Virus record (IMG/VR): IMGVR_UViG_3300037247_001970
Span: 1 to 29,834 of that record
Strand: one strand, 5' to 3'
From: a virus
Length of the DNA: 29,834 bases
The notes beneath the pieces were generated by a model, which made no database searches, was not told the origin of the DNA, and saw nothing but the letters and a program-made list of their open reading frames with translations. The position numbers and the translations under genes were made by a program. Below are positions 7,163 to 14,121 of this stretch, one piece after another. The number at the start of each line of letters is the position of its first letter. Position 1 is the stretch's first letter.

Positions 7163-7333
7163 GTGGCGTGGCATACGCGGGCGATCGAGAAGTACGACTG
7201 CTCGGTCGGGTTCTGTAAGAAGGCTGCGACTGTGTGGCTACACAATCCCGTGAACGCGCGCGTCGGGACCTACTGTAGAAAGCACGGCGAGGACACGGCG
7301 AAGGCTCGAAACGAAGAAGCGGGGCTCCAGTAG
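7163..7333 (+). CDS. small zinc-finger-like protein (56 aa)
   Basis: This short gene starts with GTG at 7163 directly after the previous stop and ends 2 nt before the terminase ATG. Its 56 residues contain YDCSVGFCKKAA (C-x4-C) and GTYCRKHGE (C-x2-H), the spacing of a small treble-clef or zinc-ribbon knuckle. Tight packing, conserved-looking Cys/His ligands and high-GC codon use support it as real. The function is unknown; a small DNA- or RNA-binding helper of packaging is a positional guess. Confidence 0.55.
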   Translation: MAWHTRAIEKYDCSVGFCKKAATVWLHNPVNARVGTYCRKHGEDTAKARNEEAGLQ

Positions 7334-7335
7334 CG

Positions 7336-8940
7336 ATGGCGATCCAGCTCCACGATCAGGCCGTGGCGATCGGGTGGCGGCGACGTGCCACCACCTCGAC
7401 CGAGCCCTCGGGGTGCGACGAGCACCCGAACCGCGCCGTGGAGCGCAACGCCTGCGCGTCGAGCTTCCGCCACTTCCTCTACCACTGGACATTCGTTAAC
7501 CGCGAGACCGGCCGCCCCCAGACGTTCGCGTCGCTCTGGCCGGGGCAGGAGAGCGCCGTCGTCGCGATGGAGCTACACCCGTGGCTCTACCTGCTGAAGG
7601 CGGGGAAGCTCGGGTTCACGGAGCTGGAGTGCGCGTACGACGCGTGGGTCGCCCTCTACCGGCACCCCAACGCCCGAGTCCACCTCTTCTCGCTCGATGG
7701 CTCGTCGTCGAAGGCTCTAATCCGCTACGTCCGCTTCGGCATTACGCACCTCCCGAGCTGGCTCGGGCTCCCGCTACTCGACGGGCCCGGCGGGGATACG
7801 ACGGTGAGCCTGATGCTCGACGGCGGGTCCGACGACCACCGGTTGATCATCGCCTACCCGGCGACGACCGACGCCGCAATCGACCAGACCGCGCACCACT
7901 CCCACGTCGACGAGCTAGCGCGGATGCCGTGGCCGGAACAGACGTGGCCATCGATCGAGTCGACTGTCGCGCCCGGCGGTACCGTACACATCGTCTCTCG
8001 CGGGGCGGGCGATCAGAACTACACACGCGACCTCTGGTACGAGGCCGTCGCCGGGACCTCTCCGCTCCACCCGCACTTCGAGGCGTGGGACCAGCGCCCC
8101 CGCGTCCCCGCGGGCGAAGTCCCCGAGGGCGTCGACCCCAATGACGTTTTCTACGCCGAGAAGGAGGGGATGGGCGAGCACCAGCGGAACTGGTTCCTCC
8201 CGCTCACCGCCGAGGACGCCCTAAGCGGGAGCGGCGAAGGCGCGTTCATCGACATCGCTCACTGGCTCGGCTGCCGCGACGACTCGCTGCCCGTACTGGA
8301 GCCTGGCCCCACAGTCCCCTGCGTGCTCGCGCTCGACGCCGGAGTGACCGACGACTTCTTCGCCGCGGTCCTCGTGAGCCGCCGTCCCGGGCACCACGAT
8401 CAGGTCGCCGTCCGCGCCGTCCGCGTATGGAAGCCGCCGCCGGGCGGAGGCGAGATCGAGCAGGACCCGATCGAGCAGTGGATACGGACGGTCTGCCTTG
8501 GCGGCTGCGTCACCGGCCTCCACCCGAACTCTCGTAAGGGCGCGCCCGCCCCCGACCCCGACTGCGCCGAGTGCGCTGCGAAGAACCTCCAGCCCGAGTA
8601 CAACATCGTCCAGATCGCATACGACTCCTACCAGCTCGTCGGCCTCGCGCAGCGTCTCACGAGGGACGCCGTGACGTGGTGCCGAAAGTTCTCGCAGGGC
8701 GAGGAGCGGGCCCGCTCGGACCACGATCTGAAGCTCAGGATCATCGCCCGGACGATCGCGCACCGCGGGGAGCCGGAGCTGGACGACGCCGTCCGTAACG
8801 CGAAGGCGCGGATAAACGCGGGCGAGGAAAATCGTTTGCGCATCATCAAAGCCAACCCGGCCGCGAAGGTCGACGCGCTCGTCGCGCTCTCGATGGCGAC
8901 GGCCGAGGTTCTGCGCCTCAACCTCCCCGATATGGGATGA
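7336..8940 (+). CDS. terL: terminase large subunit (TerL)
   Basis: This 534-residue protein is the packaging motor ATPase and nuclease that cuts phage DNA and drives it into the prohead. KAGKLGFTE (about 89-96) sits where the Walker A of this group (KxRQLGxT-like) lies, and HVDELARM (D192, E193) fits Walker B with the catalytic Glu. The C-terminal RNase-H-like nuclease shows D334 (LALDAG), D430 (IAYDSYQ) and D513 (KVDALVALSMA). Between D334 and D430 there is an unusual insert with C387-x3-C391 and C410-x2-C413 that could bind zinc. Length is normal for the family. It lacks an obvious RBS and is probably coupled to the small gene just upstream. Confidence 0.9.
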   Translation: MAIQLHDQAVAIGWRRRATTSTEPSGCDEHPNRAVERNACASSFRHFLYHWTFVNRETGRPQTFASLWPGQESAVVAMELHPWLYLLKAGKLGFTELECAYDAWVALYRHPNARVHLFSLDGSSSKALIRYVRFGITHLPSWLGLPLLDGPGGDTTVSLMLDGGSDDHRLIIAYPATTDAAIDQTAHHSHVDELARMPWPEQTWPSIESTVAPGGTVHIVSRGAGDQNYTRDLWYEAVAGTSPLHPHFEAWDQRPRVPAGEVPEGVDPNDVFYAEKEGMGEHQRNWFLPLTAEDALSGSGEGAFIDIAHWLGCRDDSLPVLEPGPTVPCVLALDAGVTDDFFAAVLVSRRPGHHDQVAVRAVRVWKPPPGGGEIEQDPIEQWIRTVCLGGCVTGLHPNSRKGAPAPDPDCAECAAKNLQPEYNIVQIAYDSYQLVGLAQRLTRDAVTWCRKFSQGEERARSDHDLKLRIIARTIAHRGEPELDDAVRNAKARINAGEENRLRIIKANPAAKVDALVALSMATAEVLRLNLPDMG

Positions 8941-8942
8941 CC

Positions 8943-8972
8943 TCGACGGGGCGCGTAGTCTAACGCTACACT
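8943..8972 (+). promoter_or_regulatory. promoter with 15-bp operator before array A
   Basis: A TCGACG -35-like box (8943-8948), an 18-nt spacer and a TACACT -10 box (8967-8972) are present. GTAGTCTAACGCTAC (8955-8969) overlaps the -10. A transcript would begin near 8979, two bases before the first unit of the pentanucleotide array. The promoter at 25632-25661 has the same arrangement. Confidence 0.6.
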
Positions 8973-8980
8973 CCGAGCGA

Positions 8981-9049
8981 TGCGGCTTGGCACGGCATGG
9001 TCTGGTAGGGCTTGGATTGGCTCGGCTCGGTCCGGCAAGGTGCGGCAGG
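8981..9049 (+). repeat. pentanucleotide YNNGG array A, 14 units
   Basis: The tract is 13 consecutive 5-nt units ending in GG followed by one 4-nt unit CAGG. All 14 units end in GG, and 13 of the 14 begin with C or T. The three internal bases vary freely, so this is a period and not a copied word. It ends in CGGCAGGT, the same end signature as every module of array B at 25670-25930. The period of 5 cannot encode a fixed peptide repeat. It is placed so that it would be the 5' end of the mRNA for the gene starting at 9069. Confidence 0.85.
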
Positions 9050-9068
9050 TTCTCCCTTCGGAGCTGTA

Positions 9069-9269
9069 GTGGTCGACGAAGACGTACACGAGGTCTACTT
9101 GATCCCGACCGAGTGGCGGTCCGACTGCCTCGTCTGCTCGGACAACCCCGGGACGCTTCTCGATATGCTCCTCTCCGGAGCGACGAAGCTTTGCCTTCAC
9201 CATCTCGTCGAGCTGACGCGGCGAGCCGACGCCGCGGACGGCTCGCACCTCAACCTCGTGGAGGGATGA
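9069..9269 (+). CDS. hypothetical small protein with Cys motif
   Basis: With the GTG start at 9069 and GGAG at 9059-9062 as RBS, the product has 66 residues. SDCLVCSDNPGTLLDML and TKLCLHHLVEL give C-x2-C and C-x-HH, spacing consistent with one zinc site. The open frame reaches back through the pentanucleotide array to a TTG at 9012, but that would translate the repeat, so the later start is more likely. It is the first gene after promoter and array A. Confidence 0.55.
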   Translation: MVDEDVHEVYLIPTEWRSDCLVCSDNPGTLLDMLLSGATKLCLHHLVELTRRADAADGSHLNLVEG

Positions 9270-9379
9270 TGAGGCCCGACCGACGGCTCGCCCTCTGGAT
9301 GGTCGACCACCTACCGCTCGGCCTACTCGCGCCGTGGCTCGTCGGCTACGGGCTGGGCGTGAGGAGGAGGAAGCGATGA
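9269..9379 (+). CDS. tiny hydrophobic protein
   Basis: This 36-residue ORF begins at an ATG overlapping the previous stop by one base and ends on an ATGA overlap with the cupin gene. A single hydrophobic stretch (WMVDHLPLGLLAPWLVGYGL) is followed by a basic tail (RRRKR), the pattern of a one-pass membrane peptide. Its reality rests mainly on coupling at both ends. Confidence 0.4.
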   Translation: MRPDRRLALWMVDHLPLGLLAPWLVGYGLGVRRRKR

Positions 9380-9729
9380 GCAACCATATCGAGAACCTCG
9401 CCCGCGACCTCTGGACGCTGCGCGAGGACAACGAAAAATATCGGGTCTACGACCTAGCTATCGGCCCACGGACGGTGATGAGCCGGACGCTGATGAACGC
9501 CTTTCAGGAGACGCGAGGGCACTCCCATCCGCACACCGAGGTACTCGTCGTCCAGCGCGGGTGGGGCGTCCTACTCACCGGGCGTAAGGACGACCCGACG
9601 GCCACGCCTCTCGCCGCCGCCGACATCATCCTGATCGAGCCGGGGGAGTGGCATCGCGTCACGACGGAGAACCAGCCGATCGAGTTCACGTGCTTCTTCG
9701 AGGGGTCGCGCACGCGCTCTTCGTACTAG
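9376..9729 (+). CDS. cupin-fold protein
   Basis: Starting at the ATG at 9376, after GAGGAGGAGGAAG, the product has 117 residues. GHSHPHTEVLVVQRGWGVLLTG followed by ADIILIEPGEWHRVTT gives the two cupin motifs with metal ligands H49, H51 or H53, E55 and H93 (this motif span runs from about residue 48 to 97). Small cupins can be sugar isomerases, dioxygenases or binding proteins; which this is cannot be told. It sits between terminase and portal, behind array A. Array B precedes the sugar operon, so a role in the same modification pathway is conceivable. Confidence 0.7.
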   Translation: MSNHIENLARDLWTLREDNEKYRVYDLAIGPRTVMSRTLMNAFQETRGHSHPHTEVLVVQRGWGVLLTGRKDDPTATPLAAADIILIEPGEWHRVTTENQPIEFTCFFEGSRTRSSY

Positions 9730-9732
9730 ACT
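9727..9732 (+). promoter_or_regulatory. -10 box for possible leaderless portal mRNA
   Basis: TAGACT overlaps the stop codon of the cupin gene and lies exactly 6 nt before the portal ATG. There is no Shine-Dalgarno sequence in the gap. This TAnnnT-N6-ATG spacing would place transcription start at the start codon. The -35 is weak. Confidence 0.4.
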
Positions 9733-9738
9733 GCACCT

Positions 9739-11634
9739 ATGACCACCGACAACGGCTCCCAACCGTCCGACGAGAACGGCGCGGCTCCGGTCATCTGGAC
9801 GCCGCCGGGTACGAGGCCGACCAAGCTAGAGGCGCATAAGCAGGCGGGGCAGCTCGACGCGCTCAGCCGATCGGTTATCGCGCCGCGCGAAGACGTACAG
9901 CGGTCGAGCGCCGATATGTTCACGTGGTTCATGCTGGGCCCGTCGGACAGCGGTATCGTCCCGTGGGGTCAGAACACCCAGCTCCGCGACAAGCAGCTAC
10001 GGGACTTCATCACCGAGGAGCACTTCTTCGCGAGCGCGCTCGGGATCATCGCGGCGCGTAACGCGGCGCTGACGTGGCAGATCACCGGGGACGAGGCGTC
10101 GGCGGAGGCGTCGGCAGAGCTGATCAACGACGCGAATCACGGCGAGGGCTGGGAGTCTTTCGTCGTCGAGCTATCGAACGATCTCCTGACGCAGGACAAG
10201 GGTGCGTTCGTCGAGTTCGTCCGAGCGGCGAACTCGCCCGACGCGGCCGTTATCGGCATCAACGCGCTCGACGCCCAGCGCTGCTTCCTCACGGGCAACC
10301 CGGAGACCCCGGTAATCTACGAGGACCGTAAGGGTGAGCTGCACAAGATGCCGTGGTATACGGTCGTCCACATGCTAGAGATGCCGACCTCGAAGACGCC
10401 TGCGGACGGCGGCTACTTCTTCCGGCTCCAGTACTCGGCGCTCACGCGCGTCCTCGGCGCGGCGCAAATCCTCAAGAGCATCACGCAGTATCGGTCCGAG
10501 AAGGTCAGCGGCCGGTTCATGCGCGCGATCCACCTAGTCTCGGGCGTCGATACGAAGGCCATTCAGGACGCGATCGGTCGCGAGAATATCAACGCGGACA
10601 ACGCGGGGGCGACGCGCTACATGGCCCCGGCGATGGTCGGCAACGTCGACCCGGCGGCGAACGTTAGCCACGAGACGATCGAGCTGGCCTCGCTGCCCGA
10701 CGGGTTCTCCGAGGTCGAGGCGGTCACGACCTACATTACGATCCTCGCGATGGGCTTCCTTACCGACTACCAAGAGTTCGCGCCGCTCTCCTCCGGCAAC
10801 CTCGGTAATAGCACGCAGTCGGAGGTGCTCCACCAGAAGTCCCGCGGGAAGGGCGTCGGCCTCTTCAAGAAGCTGCTGGAGCGCCTGATGAACCTGCGGG
10901 GCGCGCTCCCCGCCAACGTCACGTTCGAGTTCACTGAGGACGATATCGAGGCGGACAAGCAGATCGCCGATACCGGGCTGGTACGCGCCGAGACCCGTAA
11001 GATTCGTATCGAGTCCGGCGAGATCGACCCGCTCGCGGCGCGGCAGCTCGCGCTCGACTCCGGCGACCTGAGCGTCGAGGAGTTCGAGGCGCTGAACAAG
11101 CGCGAGATCGCCGAGGCCGCCTCGGAGGAAGAGGCAGCAGACGAGCTGGGCGAGCTAACCGGGCTGGACTTCGGCGGCGGCGAGCAACCGCCCCCCGGTG
11201 ATATAACCCCGAGCGTCACCGTCGAGGACACGACCGAGGGCGTGAAGGGCCCGATCACGGTGACGCCCGACTCCGCGTCGGTCGTGAAGGAGGTCGCGTT
11301 CGGTCAGGCGCTCGTCGAGGGGCTGTCGGCCGGGATGGATGAGACGGACCCGACGGCGGTAGGCGCGCTCGGCGTCTTCGTGGCCGAGCTGGAGGCCGAG
11401 GGTATCTGGGACACGATGGTGCCGGTCGCGGATATCGGGCGCGTGGTCGAGCGCGCGACGAAGGAGATGGCGATCGGGTTCCGCGCGGCGATCGACGACG
11501 AGCCGCAGCGCCGGGCCGGGCCTACCGAGGACCGGCTGGAGTTCGAGGCGGAGGTCGGCGAGGATATCGCCGCGGGCCTCGGCGCGATCCGTCGGCGCAT
11601 CGCGACGCGGCTCAGGGAAGCGGCCCCGGTATGA
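9739..11634 (+). CDS. phage portal protein
   Basis: This 631-residue protein follows terminase and has portal-like sequence throughout: LRDFITEEHFFASALGIIA and ALTWQITGDE near the N-terminus, a hinge LNALDAQRC-like core (VIGINALDAQRCFL), and YFFRLQYSALTRVLGAAQIL. A long helical region FKKLLERLMNLRGALP and EFTEDDIEADKQIADTGLVR follows, as in DUF935/SPP1-type portals. Portals form the dodecameric ring at the capsid vertex through which DNA enters. The last 170 residues are acidic and may be a disordered tail. Start ATG at 9739 lacks an RBS; see the -10 box beside it. Confidence 0.8.
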   Translation: MTTDNGSQPSDENGAAPVIWTPPGTRPTKLEAHKQAGQLDALSRSVIAPREDVQRSSADMFTWFMLGPSDSGIVPWGQNTQLRDKQLRDFITEEHFFASALGIIAARNAALTWQITGDEASAEASAELINDANHGEGWESFVVELSNDLLTQDKGAFVEFVRAANSPDAAVIGINALDAQRCFLTGNPETPVIYEDRKGELHKMPWYTVVHMLEMPTSKTPADGGYFFRLQYSALTRVLGAAQILKSITQYRSEKVSGRFMRAIHLVSGVDTKAIQDAIGRENINADNAGATRYMAPAMVGNVDPAANVSHETIELASLPDGFSEVEAVTTYITILAMGFLTDYQEFAPLSSGNLGNSTQSEVLHQKSRGKGVGLFKKLLERLMNLRGALPANVTFEFTEDDIEADKQIADTGLVRAETRKIRIESGEIDPLAARQLALDSGDLSVEEFEALNKREIAEAASEEEAADELGELTGLDFGGGEQPPPGDITPSVTVEDTTEGVKGPITVTPDSASVVKEVAFGQALVEGLSAGMDETDPTAVGALGVFVAELEAEGIWDTMVPVADIGRVVERATKEMAIGFRAAIDDEPQRRAGPTEDRLEFEAEVGEDIAAGLGAIRRRIATRLREAAPV

Positions 11635-11849
11635 CCGGGATGCTATATTAAGCGCCTAGTGCGGCCCGTCGATGTCGATGGTTACCGGACTAGTGGAGGC
11701 GGCGGGTCGCCTACATACGGCGGACCGGCGGTCACAGCGATCGTTCGTCGGCGGTTCCGTTTAGGCATGGCAACGCTGACGAGCTATAGGCCGCGTCGAG
11801 AGGCGCGGCTTCGCTGTACTATGAGTAATGAGGCTTAGGGAGGCGCGCC
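11635..11849 (+). other. 215-bp gap between portal and MuF genes with promoter-like boxes
   Basis: Two A/T-rich hexamers stand out in this GC-rich gap: TATATT (11644-11649) and TACTAT (11817-11822), both good -10 candidates without clear -35 partners. A GTG-initiated frame of 59 codons runs 11659-11838, but its mixed third positions argue against a real gene. GGGAGG (11838-11843) is the RBS of the gene at 11850. A short GCCGCG/CGCGGC hairpin lies at about 11792-11811. Confidence 0.45.
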
Positions 11850-12776
11850 GTGCCCGTCGAGTCCTGCCGGAGCAAGGGCAAGCCCGGGTTCCGCGCCGGG
11901 CCCTCGCAGAAGTGCTTCACCTATAGGGCGGGTAGCGCGCCCGCGCTCGCGCGCGCGCGGCGGCGCGCGCGAGCGCAGTTCGTCGCGATCGGCCTCTCGC
12001 AGAGGCGCAGCGGTAAGCCATCGGAGCTGACGAAGGAGATTGGGTTCCGCGCGCTCGGGCAGCTTCCCGAGGTCTTCGACTTCCGATTCTGGGAGGAGAT
12101 ACGGGCGGTGATGATGGCGCGCGTACTGCCGTTATTCCGCGAGGCCTATCTGGTCGGAGCCGTCCTCGGCTCGGGGCAACGAGCAGCCCCGCAGCGCAGC
12201 CCTGAGCCTGCTGTGGTCGCGTTCCGCTCGATCCTAGACGCCCATATCGTCGCGGTGAAGCAGGTCTCTGACGAGGGTATCGGGCTGGGCGAGCTACCCT
12301 TCGACTTCGAGGCCGTGGCCGCCGCCTCCGACAGAGTGATCCAGAGCTACGCCGACCAGTGGTGGTCGCAGTTCTCGCGGTCGACGCAGGACGGGCTCCG
12401 CCGGGCAATCGCTCGCGCCGACGCAAACGGCCTCGGGGTCCAGTCGGTCATCAAGGACATCGAGCCGCTCTTCGGCAAGGCGCGCGCGACGCGCATCGCG
12501 GTCTCGGAGACGACGAACCTCGTGGGGCAGGGCGCGCAGGAGACCTATCGCCAAGCCGGGTTCGCGGAGTGGGAGTGGCGTACGGTCCGCGACTCGCGGG
12601 TCGACCCGACGTGCGACGCGCTCGATAAGAAGCGGTTCCCGATGAGCCGGTCGTTCCAGCGGGCCCACCCTAACTGCCGGTGCTTCCCGGTGCCCGCGGG
12701 TAAGCCATCGGTCGCGATATCATCGCCGACGGCGAGACCGACCGGGCTCAACTTCCCGGACGTGTTCGCCGCGTAG
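11850..12776 (+). CDS. MuF-like phage head morphogenesis protein
   Basis: This 308-residue protein starts with GTG at 11850, 6 nt after GGGAGG. The C-terminal half is the SPP1 gp7 / Mu gpF head-morphogenesis domain: RIAVSETTNLVGQGAQETYR, then WEWRTVRDSRVDPTCDALD and the signature HPNCRC (273-278). These proteins sit inside the prohead next to the portal and may be ejected with DNA. The first 50 residues (SCRSKGKPGFRAGPSQKCFTY, about 5-25, then an Arg/Ala-rich helix) look like a separate small Cys-containing segment that I recall from other phage MuF proteins. A 14-bp inverted GC repeat lies inside the N-terminal coding region. Confidence 0.85.
   Translation: MPVESCRSKGKPGFRAGPSQKCFTYRAGSAPALARARRRARAQFVAIGLSQRRSGKPSELTKEIGFRALGQLPEVFDFRFWEEIRAVMMARVLPLFREAYLVGAVLGSGQRAAPQRSPEPAVVAFRSILDAHIVAVKQVSDEGIGLGELPFDFEAVAAASDRVIQSYADQWWSQFSRSTQDGLRRAIARADANGLGVQSVIKDIEPLFGKARATRIAVSETTNLVGQGAQETYRQAGFAEWEWRTVRDSRVDPTCDALDKKRFPMSRSFQRAHPNCRCFPVPAGKPSVAISSPTARPTGLNFPDVFAA
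11943..11976 (+). repeat. 14-bp perfect inverted repeat inside MuF gene
   Basis: Arms GCGCTCGCGCGCGC (11943-11956) and GCGCGCGCGAGCGC (11963-11976) pair perfectly around a 6-nt loop. It encodes the Ala/Arg-rich stretch LARARRRARA, so it may be a codon by-product, but such a stem close to a start codon would be a strong mRNA hairpin. Confidence 0.7.
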
Positions 12777-12790
12777 ATGGGAGGCGTACC

Positions 12791-13294
12791 GTGACTCAAC
12801 CCGCGGCTATTCTTCAGCGGACGTTCTTTGAGTACCTAGTCGACGAGAACGGCTCGCCGGATATGAACGTGCTCGGTACGGAGGCCGATCCGATTGAGTT
12901 CAAGTTCGTTACGCCGCGACCAGTATCAGTCTATCGGATAAACTTTGCCCTAAGCAGTAACGCAAAAGAGGTACAGAACGGCTTCTTCATGCTGGCCGAG
13001 CTGGAGAATGGCCTTACGATTATCCATCGTACGAGCGAGCCGCAGGGGGGCGAGACTATCCACAACTTCGGGACGGGGCTCGTACCGATCCGACGGCACG
13101 CTGACTTCGGTGCGCTCGCGGGCGTCGACGTAGACTCGGACGTGACAGCTAATCTATCGCGGTTCTCGATCCGATGGACGCTCGAACGGGCGGGTATACC
13201 TCACATGCTGCAACAGTTCGAGGAGTTCGCGGTGTACGTACGCGACGATCTCAGGACTATCGAAACGATGCGCGCGATGATACAGGGCTTCTGA
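12791..13294 (+). CDS. probable virion structural protein
   Basis: This 167-residue protein starts with GTG at 12791, preceded by GGGAGG. The motif FFEYLVDENGSPDMNV followed by PIEFKFVTPRPVSVYRINF matches a family I recall beside head genes in many phages (EYL-x-x-x-x-G-S-x-x-MNV-x-G, then PxxFxxxP). It is probably a minor capsid, decoration or head-tail protein. Third positions are less GC-biased than in the portal and terminase genes. It follows the MuF gene with a 14-nt gap. Confidence 0.6.
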   Translation: MTQPAAILQRTFFEYLVDENGSPDMNVLGTEADPIEFKFVTPRPVSVYRINFALSSNAKEVQNGFFMLAELENGLTIIHRTSEPQGGETIHNFGTGLVPIRRHADFGALAGVDVDSDVTANLSRFSIRWTLERAGIPHMLQQFEEFAVYVRDDLRTIETMRAMIQGF

Positions 13295-13295
13295 G

Positions 13296-13514
13296 ATGCG
13301 CCGCCTCCTCGCCGCGGGATGGCGTCGCCTACGGGCCGCCTCCGTTGCGGTGGCGCGAGGTACGTGGAACGACGCGAAGACGACGGTCGCCGATGCGTGG
13401 CACGACGTGACCGTCGTCGTGGTGACGCTCATCATCCTCGGCGTCGGGGGCGAGGTCGGGAGTCGGATCGCGTTCGGCGAGGGCTGGTTCGAGCGGGTCT
13501 TCGGTGGCGGCTGA
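13296..13514 (+). CDS. small single-TM protein
   Basis: This 72-residue protein has an Arg-rich N-terminus, an amphipathic middle and one hydrophobic segment (VTVVVVTLIILGVGGEVG, about 38-56). This resembles a small membrane anchor; a holin-related role is possible but unsupported. It starts 1 nt after the previous stop and overlaps the next gene by 11 nt. Confidence 0.5.
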   Translation: MRRLLAAGWRRLRAASVAVARGTWNDAKTTVADAWHDVTVVVVTLIILGVGGEVGSRIAFGEGWFERVFGGG

Positions 13515-14019
13515 GCGGGCCCAGCGCCGCCGCCGCCGCCGGAGGATGATCAGGGCTACGATCGTCACCGCGGTGATTACCGCCGTCATCGCGACGATCG
13601 CCATCGCCGCAGATAGGGAGCCGCCGCCATCGCCTCCGCCGCCGACCGCCTCGCCGACCGCGTCGCCCGAGTCGTCCGTGGTCCCTCGACCACCTCCGGT
13701 CTCCACGCCCACGCCGACGCCCACAGCCTCGCCTCCTCCGCCTACGCCGAGCCCGTCCCCGGTGCCCACTGCCACATCGTCACCGACGGCCATTCCCGAG
13801 AGGCCGTCGCCCGTATCGCCGCCGCGCACGCTGAGACCGCCCCGCGTCCGGTTCCTCATGTGTCAGACGGTAGCTGACGGGTTCCTTATTCGGCACGAGG
13901 GCTCCAGCGGCGCGCCGTCGCTCGCCCAGTGGCTAGCGGCCCCGCCGGGGCCCAACGACCTGTTCCCGGAGTGGACGTGGATCGCGTTCTCGGCCTGCGC
14001 CCCGCTGCCGACCCGGTAG
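13504..14019 (+). CDS. membrane-anchored protein with Pro/Thr/Ser-rich stalk
   Basis: This 171-residue protein begins with GTG at 13504. It has a basic N-terminus (RAQRRRRRRRM), one transmembrane segment (ATIVTAVITAVIATIAIAA, about 18-36), then about 70 residues rich in Pro, Thr and Ser (PTASPTASPE and similar), and a compact C-terminal domain with Cys and Trp (VRFLMCQTVADGFLI; WIAFSACAP). It reads as an N-in, C-out anchored domain on an extended stalk. The domain itself is unknown. It may act at the host envelope, for example in lysis or superinfection exclusion; this is inference. Confidence 0.55.
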   Translation: MAAERAQRRRRRRRMIRATIVTAVITAVIATIAIAADREPPPSPPPPTASPTASPESSVVPRPPPVSTPTPTPTASPPPPTPSPSPVPTATSSPTAIPERPSPVSPPRTLRPPRVRFLMCQTVADGFLIRHEGSSGAPSLAQWLAAPPGPNDLFPEWTWIAFSACAPLPTR

Positions 14020-14079
14020 GTGTACGGTGAGGCTAGCCGCCTCGCCCCCGCTCTGTGCCGCGGACTGCCGAGACGGCGA

Positions 14080-14116
14080 GGGGGCGTCGGGACCTAGAGC
14101 GGCCACCGACGCCCCC
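14080..14116. terminator. terminator-like hairpin between converging genes
   Basis: The arms GGGGGCGTCGG (14080-14090) and CCGACGCCCCC (14106-14116) form an 11-bp perfect stem around a 15-nt loop. It lies between the ends of the plus-strand gene at 14019 and the minus-strand gene at 14122, where a bidirectional terminator is expected. There is no U tract on either side. Confidence 0.6.
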
Positions 14117-14121
14117 GACTA

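Noticed and set aside
11659-11838. Small GTG-initiated ORF in the portal-MuF gap
   Set aside because: Third positions are mixed, there is no RBS and the spacing to TATATT is long; reported only as part of the gap.
13329-13859. Minus-strand 176-codon Gly/Asp-rich ORF
   Set aside because: It mirrors the Pro/Thr/Ser stalk of the plus-strand gene, which has a clear membrane anchor and operon position.
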